The notes under the pieces are model-generated. The model made no database searches. It saw only the letters and a list, made by a program, of their open reading frames with translations, and was not told the origin of the DNA. 64,000 nt of DNA from Streptomyces eurythermus (GTDB lineage Bacteria > Actinomycetota > Actinomycetes > Streptomycetales > Streptomycetaceae). The position numbers and the translations under genes were made by a program. The stretch lies in NCBI RefSeq assembly GCF_014649115.1, contig NZ_BMSK01000009.1:1-64000 (forward strand), in the 5' to 3' direction. Positions 59,120-64,000 of the stretch are shown piece after piece. Position 1 is the stretch's first letter, and every line of letters starts with the position of its first letter.

Positions 59120-59953
59120 TCAGATCACATGCGCGAGGAACCGATCCGCCGTCTCCGCCAGCACCTCCCTCCCGTCCCTCGCCCACAACTCCTCGTTGAA
59201 CAGCTCCACTTCGATGGGTCCGGTGTAGCCGGCCGCCTCCACGTAGCCCTTCCATTCGCGCATGTCGATCGCGCCGTCGCCGATCTGGCCGCGGCCGTTG
59301 AGGACGCCCTCGGGGAGGGGGGTGGTCCAGTCGGCGAGCTGGAAGGTGTGGATGCGGCCCGCCGCGCCGGCGCGGGCGATCTGGGCGGGGGCCTGGTCGT
59401 CCCACCAGACGTGGTACGTGTCGACGGCCACCCCGACCTGGTCCGCCGGGAAGCGTTCGGCCAGGTCCAGGGCCTGCGTGAGCGTGGAGACCACGCAGCG
59501 GTCGGCCGCGTACATGGGGTGCAGGGGTTCGATGGCGAGGCGTACGCCGCGGTCGGCCGCGTACGGTGCCAGGACGGCGAGGGCGTCGGCGATGCGTTCG
59601 CGGGCGCCGTGCAGGTCCTTGCTGAACAGCGGGAGGCCGCCGGAGACCAGGACCAGGGTGTCGGTGCCGAGCGCGGCGGCCTCCTCGATGGCCGCGTGGT
59701 TGTCGCCCAGCGCCTCCATCCGCTCGACCGGTTCGGTCGCCGTGAGGAAGCCGCCCCGGCACAGCGTCGTCACCGTCAGGCCCGCGTCGCGGACCAGCTT
59801 GGCGGCCGCCTCCACGCCGTACGCCTGGACCGGCTCGCGCCACAGGCCCACGTTGGTGATGCCCAACCGGGCGCAGGCGTCGACCAGTTCGGGGAGGGAG
59901 AGCTGCTTGACCGTCATCTGGTTGACGGAGAAGCGGGCGAGGTCGGGGTTCAT
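59120..59953 (-). CDS. Sugar phosphate isomerase/epimerase family protein (AP-endonuclease-2 TIM barrel)
   Basis: This 277-residue TIM-barrel enzyme is of the xylose-isomerase-like superfamily: RFSVNQMTVKQLSLPELVDACARLGI, GDNHAAIEEAAALGTDTLVLVSGGLP, VRLAIEPLHPMYAADRC (metal Glu), VGVAVDTYHVWWD (Asp/His) and GPIEVELFNEELW (Glu). These metal ligands fit a sugar isomerase or epimerase. ATG 59953 overlaps the DUF993 stop (ATGA). It is the third gene of an operon controlled by the LacI protein at the far end. Confidence 0.85.
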   Translation of the reverse strand: MNPDLARFSVNQMTVKQLSLPELVDACARLGITNVGLWREPVQAYGVEAAAKLVRDAGLTVTTLCRGGFLTATEPVERMEALGDNHAAIEEAAALGTDTLVLVSGGLPLFSKDLHGARERIADALAVLAPYAADRGVRLAIEPLHPMYAADRCVVSTLTQALDLAERFPADQVGVAVDTYHVWWDDQAPAQIARAGAAGRIHTFQLADWTTPLPEGVLNGRGQIGDGAIDMREWKGYVEAAGYTGPIEVELFNEELWARDGREVLAETADRFLAHVI

Positions 59954-61101
59954 CGGGTCACTCCGTACAGCGACAGCAGGGTCCTCATGCGTTCCTCGGC
60001 CAGTTTGGGGTCGGGGAACAGGCCCAGGGTGTCCGCCAGTTCGTAGGCGCGGGCCAGGTGCGGAAGGGAGCGGGCCGACTGGAGGCCGCCGACCATCGCG
60101 AAGTGGTCCTGGTGGCCCGCGAGCCAGGCGAGGAGGACCACGCCCGTCTTGTAGAAGCGGGTCGGGGGCTGGAACAGGTGGCGGGACAGCTCCACCGTGG
60201 GGTCCAGCAGGGCGCAAAAGCCCCGCACGTCACCGGTGTCCAGGACCCGTACCGCCCGCGCCGCCAGCGGGCCGAGGGGGTCGAAGACGCCGAGCAGGGC
60301 GTGGCTGAAGCCCTGCTCGTCGCCCGCGATCAGCTCGGGGTAGTGGAAGTCGTCGCCGGTGTAGCAGCGCACGCCCCGCGGGAGGCGGCGCCGGAGCTCG
60401 ACCTCGCGGCCGGCGTCCAGCAGGGAGATCTTCACGCCGTCGACCTTGTCCGGGTGGGCGGCGATGACCTCGAGGAAGGTGCCGGTGGCCGCGTCCAGGT
60501 CGGACGAGCCCCAGTAGCCCTCCAGGGCCGGGTCGAACATCGGGCCCAGCCAGTGCAGGATCACCGGCTCGGCGGCCTGGCGCAGCAGATGGCCGTAGAT
60601 CTCCAGGTAGTCCTCGGGGCCGCGGGCGGCGGCGGCCAGGGCGCGGGAGGCCATGACGATGGCCTGCGCGCCCGCCTCCTCGACCACGGCGAGCTGTTCC
60701 TCGTAGGCCGCGCGGATCCCGGCGAGGGAGCCGGCGGGCAGCTGGTCGGTGCCGACGCCGCAGGCGATCCGGCCGCCCACGGCACGGGCCTCCGCCGCGC
60801 TGCGCCGGATCAGTTCGGCCGCGCCCGCCCAGTCCAGGCCCATGCCGCGCTGGGCGGTGTCCATCGCCTCGGCGACGCCGAGTCCGTGCGACCACAGGTG
60901 GCGGCGGAAGGCGAGGGTGGCGTCCCAGTCGACGGCGGCGGGCGAGTCGGGCGTGACGTCGGCGAAGGGATCGGCGACGACATGGGCCGCCGAGAAGACC
61001 GTACGGGAGGTGAAGGGGGTGCCGGCAGCGAAGACGAGCGGCTCGGTGCGGGGCTCGTAGGCGCGCAGGGTGCCGTCGGCGGAGGGGAGGTGGAGGGTCA
61101 C
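59950..61101 (-). CDS. DUF993 family protein, DapA-like TIM barrel
   Basis: This 383-residue member of DUF993 is distantly like dihydrodipicolinate synthase aldolases: WDATLAFRRHLWSHGLGVAEAMDTAQRGMGLDW, GRIACGVGTDQLPAG, EEAGAQAIVMASRALA, LHWLGPMFDP, DKVDGVKISLLDAGREVELR (a Lys at the usual Schiff-base strand) and VRCYTGDDFHYPEL. An aldolase or lyase acting on a ketosugar acid is suggested by context. GTG 61101 overlaps the stop of the dehydrogenase gene and fixes the start. The reaction is not established. Confidence 0.8.
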   Translation of the reverse strand: MTLHLPSADGTLRAYEPRTEPLVFAAGTPFTSRTVFSAAHVVADPFADVTPDSPAAVDWDATLAFRRHLWSHGLGVAEAMDTAQRGMGLDWAGAAELIRRSAAEARAVGGRIACGVGTDQLPAGSLAGIRAAYEEQLAVVEEAGAQAIVMASRALAAAARGPEDYLEIYGHLLRQAAEPVILHWLGPMFDPALEGYWGSSDLDAATGTFLEVIAAHPDKVDGVKISLLDAGREVELRRRLPRGVRCYTGDDFHYPELIAGDEQGFSHALLGVFDPLGPLAARAVRVLDTGDVRGFCALLDPTVELSRHLFQPPTRFYKTGVVLLAWLAGHQDHFAMVGGLQSARSLPHLARAYELADTLGLFPDPKLAEERMRTLLSLYGVTR

Positions 61102-62249
61102 AGCGAGATCTCCGGGACGTCGACGCGGCGGCCCTCGGCGGAGGACCTCAGGCCCAGTTCGGCGAGCTGGACACCGCGGGCGCCGGCCAGCAGGTCCCAG
61201 TGGTAGGGGGCGTCGGCGTAGACGTGCTTGAGGAACAGCTCCCACTGGGCCTTGAACCCGTTGTCGAACTCGGTGTTGTCGGGCACCTCCTGCCACTGGT
61301 CGCGGAAGACCTCGGTGGCGGGGATGTCCGGGTTCCACACCGGCTTCGGGGTGGCGCTGCGGTGCTGGACGCGGCAGCCGCGCAGACCGGCCACGGCCGA
61401 CCCCTCCGTGCCGTCGACCTGGAACTCCACCAGTTCGTCACGGTGGACGCGCACGGCCCAGGAGGAGTTGATCTGGGCGACGGCGCCGCCCTCCAGCTCG
61501 AAGATGCCGTACGCGGCGTCGTCGGCGGTGGCGTCGTAGGGCTTGCCCTGCTCGTCCCAGCGCTGCGGGATGTGCGTGGTGGCCAGCGCCTGGACGGACG
61601 TCACCCGGCCGAACAACTCGTGCAGCACGTACTCCCAGTGCGGGAACATGTCGACGACGATGCCGCCGCCGTCCTGGGCGCGGTAGTTCCAGGAGGGACG
61701 CTGGGCGGGCTGCCAGTCGCCCTCGAAGACCCAGTAGCCGAACTCGCCGCGCACGGAGAGGATCCGGCCGAAGAAGCCGCCGTCGATGAGGCGCTTCAGC
61801 TTCAGCAGGCCCGGCAGGAAGATCTTGTCCTGGACGACGCCGTGCTTGACGCCCTTGTCGTGGGCGAGGCGGGCCAGTCCGAGCGCGCCGTCCAGGCCGG
61901 TGGCGGTGGGCTTCTCGGTGTAGATGTGCTTGCCGGCCGCGATCGCCCGGGCGATGGCCTCCTCGCGGGCGGAGGTGACCTGGGCGTCGAAGTAGATGTC
62001 GACGGTCGGGTCCGCGAGGACGGCGTCGAGGTCGGTGGAGACGTGGTCGAGGCCGTGCCGGCCGGCGATCTCCCGCAGGGCATGCTCGCGGCGGCCGAGC
62101 AGGATCGGTTCGGGCCACAGCACGGTGCCGTCGCCGAGGTCGAGTCCGCCCTGCTCGCGCAGGGCGAGGATGGACCGGACGAGGTGCTGTCGGTAGCCCA
62201 TGCGCCCGGTCACGCCGTTCATGGCGATTCGCACCGTCTTGCGTGTCAC
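61098..62249 (-). CDS. Gfo/Idh/MocA-family sugar dehydrogenase
   Basis: This 383-residue NAD(P)-dependent oxidoreductase has an N-terminal Rossmann fold (RIAMNGVTGRMGYRQHLVRSI) and the family EKP motif (KHIYTEKPTATGLDGA). The C-terminal substrate domain has GYWVFEGDWQPAQRPSWNYRAQDGGGIVVDMFPHWEYVLHELFG. It oxidises a sugar or sugar derivative, often at C3. GTG 62249 follows AAAGGGAC and the recognisable N-terminus begins there. It is the first gene of the leftward operon; the LacI operator is 23 bases upstream. Confidence 0.88.
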   Translation of the reverse strand: MTRKTVRIAMNGVTGRMGYRQHLVRSILALREQGGLDLGDGTVLWPEPILLGRREHALREIAGRHGLDHVSTDLDAVLADPTVDIYFDAQVTSAREEAIARAIAAGKHIYTEKPTATGLDGALGLARLAHDKGVKHGVVQDKIFLPGLLKLKRLIDGGFFGRILSVRGEFGYWVFEGDWQPAQRPSWNYRAQDGGGIVVDMFPHWEYVLHELFGRVTSVQALATTHIPQRWDEQGKPYDATADDAAYGIFELEGGAVAQINSSWAVRVHRDELVEFQVDGTEGSAVAGLRGCRVQHRSATPKPVWNPDIPATEVFRDQWQEVPDNTEFDNGFKAQWELFLKHVYADAPYHWDLLAGARGVQLAELGLRSSAEGRRVDVPEISL

Positions 62250-62271
62250 GTGAGTCCCTTTCGTGGGCCGG

Positions 62272-62291
62272 TGTAGCAAGCGCTTTCTACA
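62272..62291. promoter_or_regulatory. LacI-family operator of the sugar cluster
   Basis: TGTAGCAAGCGCTTTCTACA is a 20-bp near-perfect palindrome (one mismatched pair) with the AAGCGCTT core of LacI-family sites. It lies in the divergent region between the dehydrogenase (start 62249) and the LacI gene (start 62485). Confidence 0.78.
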
Positions 62292-62484
62292 AGGTGAGAA
62301 GCTAGCCTCTGGACGTGGTCTGTACAAGACCGCCGCCGGGCGCTCCGCACAAGACCGCCCGGCCGAGTTGTTCGAGGGGGCGAACAAGCGGGATGCCTGG
62401 GCCGTAAGGTCTGCTCGGAACCAGGACACCGACCTGGTTGTCTACGAGGGCGTACGACACGACGCGTGACCGGAGGACGACGAG

Positions 62485-63534
62485 ATGACCGTGACCCTGG
62501 CGGACGTGGCGGCCCGCGCCCAGGTCTCCCCCGCGACGGTGTCGCGCGTACTGAACGGCAACTACCCGGTCGCCGCCGCCACCCGGGAGCGGGTGCTGCG
62601 GGCGGTGGACGAACTGGACTACGTCCTCAACGGCCCGGCCAGCGCGCTCGCCGCGGCCACCTCCGACCTGGTCGGCATCCTCGTCAACGACATCGCCGAC
62701 CCCTTCTTCGGGATCATGGCCGGCGCGATCCAGGGCGAGATCGGCGGGCCGGGCGGGCGCGCGGGCGGGGAACGGCTGGCGGTCGTCTGCAACACCGGCG
62801 GGTCGCCCGAGCGGGAGCTGACCTATCTGACGCTGCTCCAGCGGCAGCGGGCCGCGGCCGTGGTGCTGACCGGCGGAGCCGTGGAGGACGCGCCGCACGC
62901 GGCGGCGGTCGCGGCGAAGCTGCGCAAGCTCGCGGACGCCGGGACCCGGGTGGTGCTGTGCGGGCGCCCGCCGGCACCGGACACCGACGCCGTCGCGCTC
63001 ACCTTCGACAACCGGGGCGGCGCCCGCGCGCTGACCGCCCATCTGCTCGGCCTCGGCCACCGCCGGCTGGGCTACATCGCCGGGCCCGTGGAACGTACGA
63101 CCACCCGGCACCGCCTGGAGGGCCACCGGGCCGCGCTCGCGGCGGCGGGCGTCGAGGAGGACCCGCGCTGGACGGTGTACGGCCGCTACGACCGCCGGTC
63201 CGGCTACGAGGCCACGCTGGAGCTGCTGCGCCGGGATCCGTCCCTGACGGCGATCGTGGCCGCGAACGACTCCGTCGCCCTCGGCGCGTGCGCCGCGCTG
63301 CGCGAGTCCGGGCTGCGCATCCCCGAGGACGTCTCGGTGGCCGGCTTCGACGACCTCCCCTTCAGCATCGACGCGGTCCCCTCCCTGACGACGGTCCGCC
63401 TGCCCCTCGCGGAGGCGGGCGCCCGCGCGGGCCGCGTCGCCATGGGCCGCGAGGAGCCCCCGCCGGGCGGGATCGCCTCGGTGCGGGGGGAGTTGATGGT
63501 GCGGGGGTCCACGGGGGTGCCTCGGGTGTCTTGA
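62485..63534 (+). CDS. LacI-family transcriptional regulator
   Basis: This 349-residue repressor has the HTH MTVTLADVAARAQVSPATVSRVLNG and a hinge (GPASALAAAT). The sensor domain has VGILVNDIADPFFGIMAGAI, AAVVLTGGAVED, YIAGPVERTTTRHRLEGHRAAL, AIVAANDSVALGACAAL and VSVAGFDDLPFS. GGAGGA precedes ATG 62485. It is divergent from the sugar operon whose promoter holds a fitting palindrome, so it very likely controls that operon. The effector sugar is unknown. Confidence 0.88.
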   Translation: MTVTLADVAARAQVSPATVSRVLNGNYPVAAATRERVLRAVDELDYVLNGPASALAAATSDLVGILVNDIADPFFGIMAGAIQGEIGGPGGRAGGERLAVVCNTGGSPERELTYLTLLQRQRAAAVVLTGGAVEDAPHAAAVAAKLRKLADAGTRVVLCGRPPAPDTDAVALTFDNRGGARALTAHLLGLGHRRLGYIAGPVERTTTRHRLEGHRAALAAAGVEEDPRWTVYGRYDRRSGYEATLELLRRDPSLTAIVAANDSVALGACAALRESGLRIPEDVSVAGFDDLPFSIDAVPSLTTVRLPLAEAGARAGRVAMGREEPPPGGIASVRGELMVRGSTGVPRVS

Positions 63535-63553
63535 GTGTCTTGAGTGTCTTGAG
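63527..63553. repeat. Three tandem 9-bp repeats across the LacI stop codon
   Basis: TGTCTTGAG three times without a gap. The stop codon TGA (63532-63534) is inside the first unit, so copy-number change would not alter the protein. Confidence 0.75.
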
Positions 63554-63642
63554 GGCGGTGCGCGGCCTCCGGGGGCGTCGGCGCACGGCCCCGGTGGGTG
63601 CCGGTGCATGACCCCCGTCGGCAACGGGTACGCAGCGATCTC

Positions 63643-64000
63643 ATGAAGCTGGCGTTCTCCACTCTCGGTGTCCCCGGGCTGCCCCTCCCGGACGTCCTCT
63701 CGCTCGCGACCGCGCACGGCTACCACGGGGTCGAGCTGCGGGCCCACCCGGAGGAACCGGTGCATCCCGGGCTGACCCCCGCCGAACGCGCCGAGGCCGC
63801 CGCCCTGTTCCGGGCCGCCGGGGTGGAGGTGGTGGGGCTGGCCGGGTACGCCCGGGTGGCCGCGGCCGGCGACGACGGGCCCGTACTGGCGGAGATCCGG
63901 GAGCTGGTGCGGCTGGCCCACGACCTGGGCGCGCCCTTCGTACGGGTCTTTCCCGGCGCCGGCCCGGACGTACCCCGTGAGGAGGCGGACGCGATCGCCG
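63643..64000 (+). CDS. Sugar phosphate isomerase/epimerase, N-terminal part
   Basis: The first 119 residues of a second xylose-isomerase-like TIM-barrel protein run off the right edge: MKLAFSTLGVPGLPLPDVLSLA, GYHGVELRAHPEEPVHPGLTPAERAEAAALFRAAGVEVVGLAGYARV, IRELVRLAHDLGAPFVRVFPGAGPD. The AFSTLG start and GYHGVELR strand are typical of the family. The ribosome site before ATG 63643 is weak. It follows the LacI gene by 108 bases and may belong to the same sugar pathway. Confidence 0.82.
   Translation, partial: MKLAFSTLGVPGLPLPDVLSLATAHGYHGVELRAHPEEPVHPGLTPAERAEAAALFRAAGVEVVGLAGYARVAAAGDDGPVLAEIRELVRLAHDLGAPFVRVFPGAGPDVPREEADAIA

Overview
The window is very G+C-rich and comes from the chromosome of a Streptomyces. 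It carries four chaplins, two rodlins, a melC tyrosinase operon, paired XRE/DUF397 genes, rare TTA (bldA-type) leucine codons and heavy GTGA/ATGA stop-start coupling. From memory, the gene order resembles the S. coelicolor chromosome around SCO2698-SCO2757. That comparison was not computed.

Layout. 1-2.6 kb: the 3' end of a 2-oxoacid:ferredoxin oxidoreductase beta subunit, two small unknown genes and a D-2-hydroxyacid dehydrogenase. 2.8-7.7 kb and 20.1-22.5 kb: an aerial-hypha surface locus with four chaplins, the melC1-melC2 operon, several unknown secreted or small proteins and a divergent rodlin pair. Several of these have promoters that fit the BldN sigma factor (CGTAAC-N16-CGTTGA, consensus recalled). 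8.1-17.5 kb: a tightly coupled exopolysaccharide operon lying between the chaplins, with two GT4 glycosyltransferases, a sugar-1-phosphate transferase, a polymerase/ligase, a MurJ-like flippase containing a TTA codon, a deacetylase, a Wzz-like protein and a GNAT enzyme. A convergent GH26-like secreted glycosidase and a flavin oxidoreductase follow.

22.5-27.6 kb: an unusual two-gene ABC system whose first protein fuses an extracellular S15/CocE-like hydrolase to a cytoplasmic ATPase, then an APC permease. 28.1-34.2 kb: a coupled myo-inositol catabolic operon (iolC, Cgl0159-type aldolase, iolB, iolD, mmsA). 34.5-38.4 kb: a small HTH protein, a zinc alcohol dehydrogenase, and copZ-copA behind a clear CsoR operator. 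39.1-42.9 kb: citrate synthase and RecD2 helicase.

42.9-46.5 kb is accessory in character: two divergent TTA-containing genes, an Rpn nuclease remnant with a tandemly duplicated 3' end, a large palindromic element and two small unknown genes. 46.8-52.7 kb: a ribose operon (LacI, rbsA, a fused rbsC-rbsB, rbsK, rbsD) with tandem LacI-type operators. 52.8-58.5 kb: a mixed region with GNAT, XRE/DUF397, SnoaL-like, Rrf2/SDR and DinB genes. 58.6-64 kb: a LacI-controlled carbohydrate cluster (isomerase, DUF993, Gfo/Idh/MocA, a second isomerase running off the edge) of unknown substrate.

The main themes are cell-surface construction during development (hydrophobic coat, pigment, polysaccharide) and sugar or polyol catabolism under LacI-type control. 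The less usual items are the peptidase-ABC fusion, the single-domain repeat chaplin, the bldA-marked flippase and the DUF993 sugar cluster.
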